Positions 12,260-26,256 of a stretch of DNA of 64,000 nt are shown here, in pieces. A program made the translations under genes and the position numbers. The stretch is from Auanema rhodensis. Lineage: Eukaryota > Nematoda > Chromadorea > Rhabditida > Rhabditidae. Positions within the stretch are counted from its first letter, which is position 1; each line of letters begins with the position of its first letter. The notes beneath the pieces were generated by a model. That model saw only the letters and a list, made by a program, of their open reading frames with translations. It searched no databases and had not been told where the DNA came from. The stretch covers positions 22,874,501 through 22,938,500 of the forward strand of contig OZ059896.1 of the NCBI GenBank assembly GCA_964057225.1, given 5' to 3'.

Positions 12260-13315
12260 AGATTCCCCATGTCCATATTAGTCTAAAAACAAATTTTTAT
12301 TAATATTGGTTCATGGTAACCATGACTTTGAAATTTACGTGAACTTTAATTTATGCTAATTAAATCTACACGTGATGTGCACTTGGTATGTAACTCGCTT
12401 CACGTGAAAAATAAAGAGATGCGGTTTTCAAAATTAGATTCCCCATGTCCATATTAGTCTAAAAACAAATTTTTATTAATATTGGTTCATGGTAACCATG
12501 ACTTTGAAATTTACGTGAACTTTAATTTATGCTAATTAAATGTACACGTGATGTGCACTTGGTATGTAACTCGCTTCACGTGAAAGATAAAGAGATGTGG
12601 TTTTCAAAATTAGATTCCCCATGTCCATATTAGTCTAAAAACAAATTTTTATTAATATTGGTTCATGGTAACCATGACTTTGAAATTTACGTGAACTTTA
12701 ATTTATGCTAATTAAATGTACACGTGATGTGCACTTGGTATGTAACTCGCTTCACGTGAAAGATAAAGAGATGCGGTTTTCAAAATTAGATTCCCCATGT
12801 CCATATTAGTCTAAAAACAAATTTTTATTGATATTGGTTCATGGTAACCATGACTTTGAAATTTACGTGAACTTTAATTTATGCTAATCAAATGTACACG
12901 TGATGTGCACTTGGTATGTAACTCGCTTCACGTGAAAGATAAAGAGATGCGGTTTTCAAAATTAGATTCCCCATGTCCATATTAGTCTAAAAACAAATTT
13001 TTATTGATATTGGTTCATGGTAACCATGACTTTGAAATTTACGTGAACTTTAATTTATGCTAATCAAATGTACACGTGATGTGCACTTGGTATGTAACTC
13101 GCTTCACGTGAAAGATAAAGAGATGCGGTTTTCAAAATTAGATTCCCCATGTCCATATTAGTCTAAAAACAAATTTTTATTGATATTGGTTCATGGTAAC
13201 CATGACTTTGAAATTTACGTGAACTTTAATTTATGCTAATTAAATGTACACGTGATGTGCACTTGGTATGTAACTCGCTTCACGTGAAAGATATAGAGAT
13301 GCGGTTTTCAAAATT
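12260..13315. repeat. Transition block into the d5 core
   Basis: Six 176-bp monomers: A-A p107C/p151A (12260), A-A p163T (12436), A-A (12612), G-A p102C (12788 and 12964), G-A p155T (13140). The first four match 353-1056. The p155T monomer, written GATATAGAG, recurs only at 14714, exactly 1,574 bp on, which dates it before the 9-monomer duplication that follows. Confidence 0.85.
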
Positions 13316-14889
13316 AGATTCCCCATGTCCATATTAGTCTAAAAACAAATTTTTATTAATATTGGTTCATGGTAACCATGTCTTTGAAATTTACGTGAAC
13401 TTTAATTTATGCTAATTAAATGTACACGTGATGTGCACTTGGTATGTAACTCGCTTGAAAGATAAAGAGATGCGGTTTTCAAAATTAGATTCCCCATGTC
13501 CATATTAGTCTAAAAACAAATTTTTATTGATATTGGTTCATGGTAACCATGACTTTGAAATTTACGTGAACTTTAATTTATGCTAATTAAATGTACACGT
13601 GATGTGCACTTGGTATGTAACTCGCTTCACGTGAAAGATAAAGAGATGCGGTTTTCAAAATTAGATTCCCCATGTCCATATTAGTCTAAAAACAAATTTT
13701 TATTGATATTGGTTCATGGTAACCATGACTTTGAAATTTACGTGAACTTTAATTTATGCTAATTAAATGTACACGTGATGTGCACTTGGTATGTAACTCG
13801 CTTCACGTGAAAGATAAAGAGATGCGGTTTTCAAAATTAGATTCCCCATGTCCATATTAGTCTAGAAACAAATTTTTATTAATATTGGTTCATGGTAACC
13901 ATGTCTTTGAAATTTACGTGAACTTTAATTTATGCTAATTAAAAGTACACGTGATGTGCACTTGGTATGTAACTCGCTTGAAAGATAAAGAGATGCGGTT
14001 TTCAAAATTAGATTCCCCATGTCCATATTAGTCTAAAAACAAATTTTTATTGATATTGGTTCATGGTAACCATGACTTTGAAATTTACGTGAATTTTAAT
14101 TTATGCTAATTAAATGTACACGTGATGTGCACTTGGTATGTAACTCGCTTCACGTGAAAGATAAAGAGATGCGGTTTTCAAAATTAGATTCCCCATGTCC
14201 ATATTAGTCTAAAAACAAATTTTTATTGATATTGGTTCATGGTAACCATGACTTTGAAATTTACGTGAACTTTAATTTATGCTAATTAAATGTACACGTG
14301 ATGTGCACTTGGTATGTAACTCGCTTCACGTGAAAGATAAAGAGATGCGGTTTTCAAAATTAGATTCCCCATGTCCATATTAGTCTAAAAACAAATTTTT
14401 ATTGATATTGGTTCATGGTAACCATGACTTTGAAATTTACGTGAACTTTAATTTATGCTAATTGAATGTACACGTGATGTGCACTTGGTATGTAACTCGC
14501 TTCACGTGAAAGATAAAGAGATGCGGTTTTCAAAATTAGATTCCTCATGTCCATATTAGTCTAAAAACAAATTTTTATTAATATTGGTTCATGGTAACCA
14601 TGTCTTTGAAATTTACGTGAACTTTAATTTATGCTAATCAAATGTACACGTGATGTGCACTTGGTATGTAACTCGCTTCACGTGAAAGATAAAGAGATGC
14701 GGTTTTCAAAATTAGATTCCCCATGTCCATATTAGTCTAAAAACAAATTTTTATTGATATTGGTTCATGGTAACCATGACTTTGAAATTTACGTGAACTT
14801 TAATTTATGCTAATTAAATGTACACGTGATGTGCACTTGGTATGTAACTCGCTTCACGTGAAAGATATAGAGATGCGGTTTTCAAAATT
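13316..14889. repeat. 9-monomer HOR copy (1,574 bp) ending in a hybrid monomer
   Basis: Order: A-T d5 (13316), G-A, G-A, A-T p27G/p106A/d5 (13839), G-A p85T (14010), G-A, G-A p103G (14362), hybrid A-T (14538), G-A p155T (14714). The hybrid has p8T and A-T at its left, like the p8T/p86A monomers, but p86T and p102C at its right, like 12964. It marks the join of a 1,574-bp unequal exchange (see findings). Confidence 0.88.
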
Positions 14890-17342
14890 AGATTCCCCAT
14901 GTCCATATTAGTCTAAAAACAAATTTTTATTAATATTGGTTCATGGTAACCATGTCTTTGAAATTTACGTGAACTTTAATTTATGCTAATTAAATGTACA
15001 CGTGATGTGCACTTGGTATGTAACTCGCTTGAAAGATAAAGAGATGCGGTTTTCAAAATTAGATTCCCCATGTCCATATTAGTCTAAAAACAAATTTTTA
15101 TTGATATTGGTTCATGGTAACCATGACTTTGAAATTTACGTGAACTTTAATTTATGCTAATTAAATGTACACGTGATGTGCACTTGGTATGTAACTCGCT
15201 TCACGTGAAAGATAAAGAGATGCGGTTTTCAAAATTAGATTCCCCATGTCCATATTAGTCTAAAAACAAATTTTTATTGATATTGGTTCATGGTAACCAT
15301 GACTTTGAAATTTACGTGAACTTTAATTTATGCTAATTAAATGTACACGTGATGTGCACTTGGTATGTAACTCGCTTCACGTGAAAGATAAAGAGATGCG
15401 GTTTTCAAAATTAGATTCCCCATGTCCATATTAGTCTAGAAACAAATTTTTATTAATATTGGTTCATGGTAACCATGTCTTTGAAATTTACGTGAACTTT
15501 AATTTATGCTAATTAAAAGTACACGTGATGTGCACTTGGTATGTAACTCGCTTGAAAGATAAAGAGATGCGGTTTTCAAAATTAGATTCCCCATGTCCAT
15601 ATTAGTCTAAAAACAAATTTTTATTGATATTGGTTCATGGTAACCATGACTTTGAAATTTACGTGAATTTTAATTTATGCTAATTAAATGTACACGTGAT
15701 GTGCACTTGGTATGTAACTCGCTTCACGTGAAAGATAAAGAGATGCGGTTTTCAAAATTAGATTCCCCATGTCCATATTAGTCTAAAAACAAATTTTTAT
15801 TGATATTGGTTCATGGTAACCATGACTTTGAAATTTACGTGAACTTTAATTTATGCTAATTAAATGTACACGTGATGTGCACTTGGTATGTAACTCGCTT
15901 CACGTGAAAGATAAAGAGATGCGGTTTTCAAAATTAGATTCCCCATGTCCATATTAGTCTAAAAACAAATTTTTATTGATATTGGTTCATGGTAACCATG
16001 ACTTTGAAATTTACGTGAACTTTAATTTATGCTAATTGAATGTACACGTGATGTGCACTTGGTATGTAACTCGCTTCACGTGAAAGATAAAGAGATGCGG
16101 TTTTCAAAATTAGATTCCTCATGTCCATATTAGTCTAAAAACAAATTTTTATTAATATTGGTTCATGGTAACCATGTCTTTGAAATTTACGTGAACATTA
16201 ATTTATGCTAATTAAATGTACACGTGATGTGCACTTGGTATGTAACTCGCTTCACGTGAAAGATAAAGAGATGTGGTTTTCAAAATTAGATTCCCCATGT
16301 CCATATTAGTCTAAAAACAAATTTTTATTGATATTAGTTCATGGTAACCATGACTTTGAAATTTACGTGAACTTTAATTTATGCTAATTAAATGTACACG
16401 TGATGTGCACTTGGTATGTAACTCGCTTCACGTGAAAGATAAAGAGATGCGGTTTTCAAAATTAGATTCCCCATGTCCATATTAGTCTAAAAACAAATTT
16501 TTATTGATATTGGTTCATGGTAACCATGACTTTGAAATTTACGTGAACTTTAATTTATGCTAATCAAATGTACACGTGATGTGCACTTGGTATGTAACTC
16601 GCTTCACGTGAAAGATAAAGAGATGCGGTTTTCAAAATTAGATTCCCCATGTCCATATTAGTCTAAAAACAAATTTTTATTGATATTGGTTCATGGTAAC
16701 CATGTCTTTGAAATTTACGTGAACTTTAATTTATGCTAATCAAATGTACACGTGATGTGCACTTGGTATGTAACTCGCTTCACGTGAAAGATAAAGAGAT
16801 GCGGTTTTCAAAATTAGATTCCCCATGTCCATATTAGTCTAAAAACAAATTTTTATTGATATTGGTTCATGGTAACCATGACTTTGAAATTTACGTGAAC
16901 ATTAATTTATGCTAATTAAATGTACACGTGATGTGCACTTGGTATGTAACTCGCTTCACGTGAAAGATAAAGAGATGCGGTTTTCAAAATTAGATTCCCC
17001 ATGTCCATATTAGTCTAAAAACAAATTTTTATTGATATTGGTTCATGGTAACCATGACTTTGAAATTTACGTGAACTTTAATTTATGCTAATCAAATGTA
17101 CACGTGATGTGCACTTGGTATGTAACTCGCTTCACGTGAAAGATAAAGAGATGCGGTTTTCAAAATTAGATTCCCCATGTCCATATTAGTCTAAAAACAA
17201 ATTTTATTGATATTGGTTCATGGTAACCATGACTTTGAAATTTACGTGAACTTTAATTTATGCTAATTAAATGTACACGTGATGTGCACTTGGTATGTAA
17301 CTCGCTTCACGTGAAAGATAAAGAGATGCGGTTTTCAAAATT
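14890..17342. repeat. 14-monomer HOR, copy A (2,453 bp)
   Basis: The core (A-T d5, G-A, G-A, A-T p27G/p106A/d5, G-A p85T, G-A, G-A p103G, A-T p8T/p86A/p163T, G-A p49A) is followed by the linker module (G-A p102C, G-T p102C, G-A p86A, G-A p102C, G-A T4). Two 171-bp, one 175-bp and eleven 176-bp monomers give 2,453 bp. The same 14-monomer order and length reappear at 22758-25210, though the p27G mark is present only here. Confidence 0.9.
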
Positions 17343-18568
17343 AGATTCCCCATGTCCATATTAGTCTAAAAACAAATTTTTATTAATATTGGTTCATGGT
17401 AACCATGTCTTTGAAATTTACGTGAACTTTAATTTATGCTAATTAAATGTACACGTGATGTGCACTTGGTATGTAACTCGCTTGAAAGATAAAGAGATGC
17501 GGTTTTCAAAATTAGATTCCCCATGTCCATATTAGTCTAAAAACAAATTTTTATTGATATTGGTTCATGGTAACCATGACTTTGAAATTTACGTGAACTT
17601 TAATTTATGCTAATTAAATGTACACGTGATGTGCACTTGGTATGTAACTCGCTTCACGTGAAAGATAAAGAGATGCGGTTTTCAAAATTAGATTCCCCAT
17701 GTCCATATTAGTCTAAAAACAAATTTTTATTGATATTGGTTCATGGTAACCATGACTTTGAAATTTACGTGAACTTTAATTTATGCTAATTAAATGTACA
17801 CGTGATGTGCACTTGGTATGTAACTCGCTTCACGTGAAAGATAAAGAGATGCGGTTTTCAAAATTAGATTCCTCATGTCCATATTAGTCTAAAAACAAAT
17901 TTTTATTGATATTGGTTCATGGTAACCATGACTTTGAAATTTACGTGAACTTTAATTTATGCTAATTAAATGTACACGTGATGTGCACTTGGTATGTAAC
18001 TCGCTTCACGTGAAAGATAAAGAGATGCGGTTTTCAAAATTAGATTCCTCATGTCCATATTAGTCTAAAAACAAATTTTTATTAATATTGGTTCATGGTA
18101 ACCATGTCTTTGAAATTTACGTGAACATTAATTTATGCTAATTAAATGTACACGTGATGTGCACTTGGTATGTAACTCGCTTCACGTGAAAGATAAAGAG
18201 ATGTGGTTTTCAAAATTAGATTCCCCATGTCCATATTAGTCTAAAAACAAATTTTATTGATATTAGTTTATGGTAACCATGACTTTGAAATTTACGTGAA
18301 CTTTAATTTATGCTAATTAAATGTACACGTGATGTGCACTTGGTATGTAACTCGCTTCACGTGAAAGATAAAGAGATGCGGTTTTCAAAATTAAATTCCC
18401 CATGTCCATATTAGTCTAAAAACAAATTTTTATTAATATTGGTTCATGGTAACCATGTCTTTGAAATTTACGTGAACTTTAATTTATGCTAATTAAATGT
18501 ACACGTGATGTGCACTTGGTATGTAACTCGCTTCACGTGAAAGATAAAGAGATGCGGTTTTCAAAATT
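17343..18568. repeat. 7-monomer module, copy 1 of 4 (1,226 bp)
   Basis: Order: A-T d5, G-A, G-A, p8T G-A (17866), p8T/p86A/p163T A-T (18042), G-A p49A T4 (18218), p2A A-T (18393). The module recurs at 28882, 43479 and 45756 with identical length. This copy lacks p103G in its fourth unit and has p53T in its sixth (GTTTATGG near 18268-18273). It is followed by an A-A d5/G-A dimer. Confidence 0.88.
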
Positions 18569-18915
18569 AGATTCCCCATGTCCATATTAGTCTAAAAACA
18601 AATTTTTATTAATATTGGTTCATGGTAACCATGACTTTGAAATTTACGTGAACTTTAATTTATGCTAATTAAATGTACACGTGATGTGCACTTGGTATGT
18701 AACTCGCTTGAAAGATAAAGAGATGCGGTTTTCAAAATTAGATTCCCCATGTCCATATTAGTCTAAAAACAAATTTTTATTGATATTGGTTCATGGTAAC
18801 CATGACTTTGAAATTTACGTGAACTTTAATTTATGCTAATTAAATGTACACGTGATGTGCACTTGGTATGTAACTCGCTTCACGTGAAAGATAAAGAGAT
18901 GCGGTTTTCAAAATT
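18569..18915. repeat. 347-bp dimer (A-A d5 + G-A)
   Basis: A 171-bp monomer of the otherwise d5-free A-A type (18569) and a G-A monomer (18740) sit between two larger modules. d5 on an A-A background is unique here and suggests recombination between p43/p66 and the deletion site. Confidence 0.8.
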
Positions 18916-21012
18916 AGATTCCCCATGTCCATATTAGTCTAAAAACAAATTTTTATTAATATTGGTTCATGGTAACCATGTCTTTGAAATTTACGTGAAC
19001 TTTAATTTATGCTAATTAAATGTACACGTGATGTGCACTTGGTATGTAACTCGCTTGAAAGATAAAGAGATGCGGTTTTCAAAATTAGATTCCCCATGTC
19101 CATATTAGTCTAAAAACAAATTTTTATTGATATTGGTTCATGGTAACCATGACTTTGAAATTTACGTGAACTTTAATTTATGCTAATTAAATGTACACGT
19201 GATGTGCACTTGGTATGTAACTCGCTTCACGTGAAAGATAAAGAGATGCGGTTTTCAAAATTAGATTCCCCATGTCCATATTAGTCTAAAAACAAATTTT
19301 TATTGATATTGGTTCATGGTAACCATGACTTTGAAATTTACGTGAACTTTAATTTATGCTAATTAAATGTACACGTGATGTGCACTTGGTATGTAACTCG
19401 CTTCACGTGAAAGATAAAGAGATGCGGTTTTCAAAATTAGATTCCCCATGTCCATATTAGTCTAAAAACAAATTTTTATTAATATTGGTTCATGGTAACC
19501 ATGTCTTTGAAATTTACGTGAACTTTAATTTATGCTAATTAAAAGTACACGTGATGTGCACTTGGTATGTAACTCGCTTGAAAGATAAAGAGATGCGGTT
19601 TTCAAAATTAGATTCCCCATGTCCATATTAGTCTAAAAACAAATTTTTATTGATATTGGTTCATGGTAACCATGACTTTGAAATTTACGTGAATTTTAAT
19701 TTATGCTAATTAAATGTACACGTGATGTGCACTTGGTATGTAACTCGCTTCACGTGAAAGATAAAGAGATGCGGTTTTCAAAATTAGATTCCCCATGTCC
19801 ATATTAGTCTAAAAACAAATTTTTATTGATATTGGTTCATGGTAACCATGACTTTGAAATTTACGTGAACTTTAATTTATGCTAATTAAATGTACACGTG
19901 ATGTGCACTTGGTATGTAACTCGCTTCACGTGAAAGATAAAGAGATGCGGTTTTCAAAATTAGATTCCCCATGTCCATATTAGTCTAAAAACAAATTTTT
20001 ATTGATATTGGTTCATGGTAACCATGACTTTGAAATTTACGTGAACTTTAATTTATGCTAATTGAATGTACACGTGATGTGCACTTGGTATGTAACTCGC
20101 TTCACGTGAAAGATAAAGAGATGCGGTTTTCAAAATTAGATTCCTCATGTCCATATTAGTCTAAAAACAAATTTTTATTAATATTGGTTCATGGTAACCA
20201 TGTCTTTGAAATTTACGTGAACATTAATTTATGCTAATTAAATGTACACGTGATGTGCACTTGGTATGTAACTCGCTTCACGTGAAAGATAAAGAGATGT
20301 GGTTTTCAAAATTAGATTCCCCATGTCCATATTAGTCTAAAAACAAATTTTTATTGATATTAGTTCATGGTAACCATGACTTTGAAATTTACGTGAACTT
20401 TAATTTATGCTAATTAAATGTACACGTGATGTGCACTTGGTATGTAACTCGCTTCACGTGAAAGATAAAGAGATGCGGTTTTCAAAATTAGATTCCCCAT
20501 GTCCATATTAGTCTAAAAACAAATTTTTATTGATATTGGTTCATGGTAACCATGACTTTGAAATTTACGTGAACTTTAATTTATGCTAATCAAATGTACA
20601 CGTGATGTGCACTTGGTATGTAACTCGCTTCACGTGAAAGATAAAGAGATGCGGTTTTCAAAATTAGATTCCCCATGTCCATATTAGTCTAAAAACAAAT
20701 TTTTATTGATATTGGTTCATGGTAACCATGACTTTGAAATTTACGTGAACTTTAATTTATGCTAATTAAATGTACACGTGATGTGCACTTGGTATGTAAC
20801 TCGCTTGAAAGATAAAGAGATGCGGTTTTCAAAATTAGATTCCCCATGTCCATATTAGTCTAAAAACAAATTTTTATTGATATTGGTTCATGGTAACCAT
20901 GACTTTGAAATTTACGTGAACTTTAATTTATGCTAATTAAATGTACACGTGATGTGCACTTGGTATGTAACTCGCTTCACGTGAAAGATAAAGAGATGCG
21001 GTTTTCAAAATT
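18916..21012. repeat. 12-monomer HOR variant (2,097 bp)
   Basis: The shared nine-monomer core (d5 at 18916 and 19439, p85T at 19610, p103G at 19962, p8T/p86A/p163T at 20138, p49A at 20314) is followed by G-A p102C (20490), then a G-A monomer with d5 (20666) and a plain G-A (20837). The linker is cut short after its first p102C unit. The 20666 monomer is the first with d5 on a G-A background. Confidence 0.87.
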
Positions 21013-22757
21013 AGATTCCCCATGTCCATATTAGTCTAAAAACAAATTTTTATTAATATTGGTTCATGGTAACCATGTCTTTGAAATTTACGTGAACTTT
21101 AATTTATGCTAATTAAATGTACACGTGATGTGCACTTGGTATGTAACTCGCTTGAAAGATAAAGAGATGCGGTTTTCAAAATTAGATTCCCCATGTCCAT
21201 ATTAGTCTAAAAACAAATTTTTATTGATATTGGTTCATGGTAACCATGACTTTGAAATTTACGTGAACTTTAATTTATGCTAATTAAATGTACACGTGAT
21301 GTGCACTTGGTATGTAACTCGCTTCACGTGAAAGATAAAGAGATGCGGTTTTCAAAATTAGATTCCCCATGTCCATATTAGTCTAAAAACAAATTTTTAT
21401 TGATATTGGTTCATGGTAACCATGACTTTGAAATTTACGTGAACTTTAATTTATGCTAATTAAATGTACACGTGATGTGCACTTGGTATGTAACTCGCTT
21501 CACGTGAAAGATAAAGAGATGCGGTTTTCAAAATTAGATTCCCCATGTCCATATTAGTCTAAAAACAAATTTTTATTAATATTGGTTCATGGTAACCATG
21601 TCTTTGAAATTTACGTGAACTTTAATTTATGCTAATTAAAAGTACACGTGATGTGCACTTGGTATGTAACTCGCTTGAAAGATAAAGAGATGCGGTTTTC
21701 AAAATTAGATTCCCCATGTCCATATTAGTCTAAAAACAAATTTTTATTGATATTGGTTCATGGTAACCATGACTTTGAAATTTACGTGAATTTTAATTTA
21801 TGCTAATTAAATGTACACGTGATGTGCACTTGGTATGTAACTCGCTTCACGTGAAAGATAAAGAGATGCGGTTTTCAAAATTAGATTCCCCATGTCCATA
21901 TTAGTCTAAAAACAAATTTTTATTGATATTGGTTCATGGTAACCATGACTTTGAAATTTACGTGAACTTTAATTTATGCTAATTAAATGTACACGTGATG
22001 TGCACTTGGTATGTAACTCGCTTCACGTGAAAGATAAAGAGATGCGGTTTTCAAAATTAGATTCCCCATGTCCATATTAGTCTAAAAACAAATTTTTATT
22101 GATATTGGTTCATGGTAACCATGACTTTGAAATTTACGTGAACTTTAATTTATGCTAATTGAATGTACACGTGATGTGCACTTGGTATGTAACTCGCTTC
22201 ACGTGAAAGATAAAGAGATGCGGTTTTCAAAATTAGATTCCTCATGTCCTTATTAGTCTAAAAACAAATTTTTATTAATATTGGTTCATGGTAACCATGT
22301 CTTTGAAATTTACGTGAACATTAATTTATGCTAATTAAATGTACACGTGATGTGCACTTGGTATGTAACTCGCTTCACGTGAAAGATAAAGAGATGTGGT
22401 TTTCAAAATTAGATTCCCCATGTCCATATTAGTCTAAAAACAAATTTTTATTAATATTGGTTCATGGTAACCATGTCTTTGAAATTTACGTGAACTTTAA
22501 TTTATGCTAATTAAATGTACACGTGATGTGCACTTGGTATGTAACTCGCTTGAAAGATAAAGAGATGCGGTTTTCAAAATTAGATTCCCCATGTCCATAT
22601 TAGTCTAAAAACAAATTTTTATTGATATTGGTTCATGGTAACCATGACTTTGAAATTTACGTGAACTTTAATTTATGCTAATTAAATGTACACGTGATGT
22701 GCACTTGGTATGTAACTCGCTTCACGTGAAAGATAAAGAGATGCGGTTTTCAAAATT
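21013..22757. repeat. 10-monomer HOR variant (1,745 bp)
   Basis: The same core begins at 21013 (d5 at 21013 and 21536; p85T at 21707; p103G at 22059; p8T/p86A/p163T at 22235 with a private TCCTTATT change) but breaks off before the p49A unit. It ends with an A-T d5/G-A pair (22411, 22582) that repeats the start of the next unit. Confidence 0.87.
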
Positions 22758-25210
22758 AGATTCCCCATGTCCATATTAGTCTAAAAACAAATTTTTATTA
22801 ATATTGGTTCATGGTAACCATGTCTTTGAAATTTACGTGAACTTTAATTTATGCTAATTAAATGTACACGTGATGTGCACTTGGTATGTAACTCGCTTGA
22901 AAGATAAAGAGATGCGGTTTTCAAAATTAGATTCCCCATGTCCATATTAGTCTAAAAACAAATTTTTATTGATATTGGTTCATGGTAACCATGACTTTGA
23001 AATTTACGTGAACTTTAATTTATGCTAATTAAATGTACACGTGATGTGCACTTGGTATGTAACTCGCTTCACGTGAAAGATAAAGAGATGCGGTTTTCAA
23101 AATTAGATTTCCCATGTCCATATTAGTCTAAAAACAAATTTTTATTGATATTGGTTCATGGTAACCATGACTTTGAAATTTACGTGAACTTTAATTTATG
23201 CTAATTAAATGTACACGTGATGTGCACTTGGTATGTAACTCGCTTCACGTGAAAGATAAAGAGATGCGGTTTTCAAAATTAGATTCCCCATGTCCATATT
23301 AGTCTAAAAACAAATTTTTATTAATATTGGTTCATGGTAACCATGTCTTTGAAATTTACGTGAACTTTAATTTATGCTAATTAAAAGTACACGTGATGTG
23401 CACTTGGTATGTAACTCGCTTGAAAGATAAAGAGATGCGGTTTTCAAAATTAGATTCCCCATGTCCATATTAGTCTAAAAACAAATTTTTATTGATATTG
23501 GTTCATGGTAACCATGACTTTGAAATTTACGTGAATTTTAATTTATGCTAATTAAATGTACACGTGATGTGCACTTGGTATGTAACTCGCTTCACGTGAA
23601 AGATAAAGAGATGCGGTTTTCAAAATTAGATTCCCCATGTCCATATTAGTCTAAAAACAAATTTTTATTGATATTGGTTCATGGTAACCATGACTTTGAA
23701 ATTTACGTGAACTTTAATTTATGCTAATTAAATGTACACGTGATGTGCACTTGGTATGTAACTCGCTTCACGTGAAAGATAAAGAGATGCGGTTTTCAAA
23801 ATTAGATTCCCCATGTCCATATTAGTCTAAAAACAAATTTTTATTGATATTGGTTCATGGTAACCATGACTTTGAAATTTACGTGAACTTTAATTTATGC
23901 TAATTGAATGTACACGTGATGTGCACTTGGTATGTAACTCGCTTCACGTGAAAGATAAAGAGATGCGGTTTTCAAAATTAGATTCCTCATGTCCATATTA
24001 GTCTAAAAACAAATTTTTATTAATATTGGTTCATGGTAACCATGTCTTTGAAATTTACGTGAACATTAATTTATGCTAATTAAATGTACACGTGATGTGC
24101 ACTTGGTATGTAACTCGCTTCACGTGAAAGATAAAGAGATGTGGTTTTCAAAATTAGATTCCCCATGTCCATATTAGTCTAAAAACAAATTTTTATTGAT
24201 ATTAGTTCATGGTAACCATGACTTTGAAATTTACGTGAACTTTAATTTATGCTAATTAAATGTACACGTGATGTGCACTTGGTATGTAACTCGCTTCACG
24301 TGAAAGATAAAGAGATGCGGTTTTCAAAATTAGATTCCCCATGTCCATATTAGTCTAAAAACAAATTTTTATTGATATTGGTTCATGGTAACCATGACTT
24401 TGAAATTTACGTGAACTTTAATTTATGCTAATCAAATGTACACGTGATGTGCACTTGGTATGTAACTCGCTTCACGTGAAAGATAAAGAGATGCGGTTTT
24501 CAAAATTAGATTCCCCATGTCCATATTAGTCTAAAAACAAATTTTTATTGATATTGGTTCATGGTAACCATGTCTTTGAAATTTACGTGAACTTTAATTT
24601 ATGCTAATCAAATGTACACGTGATGTGCACTTGGTATGTAACTCGCTTCACGTGAAAGATAAAGAGATGCGGTTTTCAAAATTAGATTCCCCATGTCCAT
24701 ATTAGTCTAAAAACAAATTTTTATTGATATTGGTTCATGGTAACCATGACTTTGAAATTTACGTGAACATTAATTTATGCTAATTAAATGTACACGTGAT
24801 GTGCACTTGGTATGTAACTCGCTTCACGTGAAAGATAAAGAGATGCGGTTTTCAAAATTAGATTCCCCATGTCCATATTAGTCTAAAAACAAATTTTTAT
24901 TGATATTGGTTCATGGTAACCATGACTTTGAAATTTACGTGAACTTTAATTTATGCTAATCAAATGTACACGTGATGTGCACTTGGTATGTAACTCGCTT
25001 CACGTGAAAGATAAAGAGATGCGGTTTTCAAAATTAGATTCCCCATGTCCATATTAGTCTAAAAACAAATTTTATTGATATTGGTTCATGGTAACCATGA
25101 CTTTGAAATTTATGTGAACTTTAATTTATGCTAATTAAATGTACACGTGATGTGCACTTGGTATGTAACTCGCTTCACGTGAAAGATAAAGAGATGCGGT
25201 TTTCAAAATT
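22758..25210. repeat. 14-monomer HOR, copy B (2,453 bp)
   Basis: Monomer order and total length match 14890-17342, at an offset of 7,868 bp. Small private changes separate the two: an extra T in the C run at about 23110 (GATTTCCC), a C-to-T change at the first ACGTGA word (25113), and no p27G at 23281. Two shortened relatives lie between the copies, so HOR length in this region changes by loss of whole monomers. Confidence 0.9.
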
Positions 25211-26256
25211 AGATTCCCCATGTCCATATTAGTCTAAAAACAAATTTTTATTAATATTGGTTCATGGTAACCATGTCTTTGAAATTTACGTGAACTTTAA
25301 TTTATGCTAATTAAATGTACACGTGATGTGCACTTGGTATGTAACTCGCTTGAAAGATAAAGAGATGCGGTTTTCAAAATTAGATTCCCCATGTCCATAT
25401 TAGTCTAAAAACAAATTTTTATTGATATTGGTTCATGGTAACCATGACTTTGAAATTTACGTGAACTTTAATTTATGCTAATTAAATGTACACGTGATGT
25501 GCACTTGGTATGTAACTCGCTTCACGTGAAAGATAAAGAGATGCGGTTTTCAAAATTAGATTCCCCATGTCCATATTAGTCTAAAAACAAATTTTTATTA
25601 ATATTGGTTCATGGTAACCATGTCTTTGAAATTTACGTGAACTTTAATTTATGCTAATTAAAAGTACACGTGATGTGCACTTGGTATGTAACTCGCTTGA
25701 AAGATAAAGAGATGCGGTTTTCAAAATTAGATTCCCCATGTCCATATTAGTCTAAAAACAAATTTTTATTGATATTGGTTCATGGTAACCATGACTTTGA
25801 AATTTACGTGAATTTTAATTTATGCTAATTAAATGTACACGTGATGTGCACTTGGTATGTAACTCGCTTCACGTGAAAGATAAAGAGATGCGGTTTTCAA
25901 AATTAGATTCCCCATGTCCATATTAGTCTAAAAACAAATTTTTATTGATATTGGTTCATGGTAACCATGACTTTGAAATTTACGTGAACTTTAATTTATG
26001 CTAATTAAATGTACACGTGATGTGCACTTGGTATGTAACTCGCTTCACGTGAAAGATAAAGAGATGCGGTTTTCAAAATTAGATTCCCCATGTCCATATT
26101 AGTCTAAAAACAAATTTTTATTGATATTGGTTCATGGTAACCATGACTTTGAAATTTACGTGAACTTTAATTTATGCTAATTAAATGTACACGTGATGTG
26201 CACTTGGTATGTAACTCGCTTCACGTGAAAGGTAAAGAGATGCGGTTTTCAAAATT
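25211..26256. repeat. 6-monomer truncated core (1,046 bp)
   Basis: A-T d5 (25211), G-A, A-T p106A d5 (25558), G-A p85T (25729), G-A, G-A p152G (26081). It has the two-d5 spacing of the octamer HOR (347 bp) rather than the 523 bp of its neighbours. The p152G mark (GAAAGGTAAAG) starts here and continues in the next block. Confidence 0.85.

Noticed and set aside
6653-12400. Assembly duplication explaining the identical HOR copies
   Set aside because: Copies carry small private differences (12247, presence or absence of p27G) and different flanks, so a pure artefact is less likely; read-level evidence would settle it.
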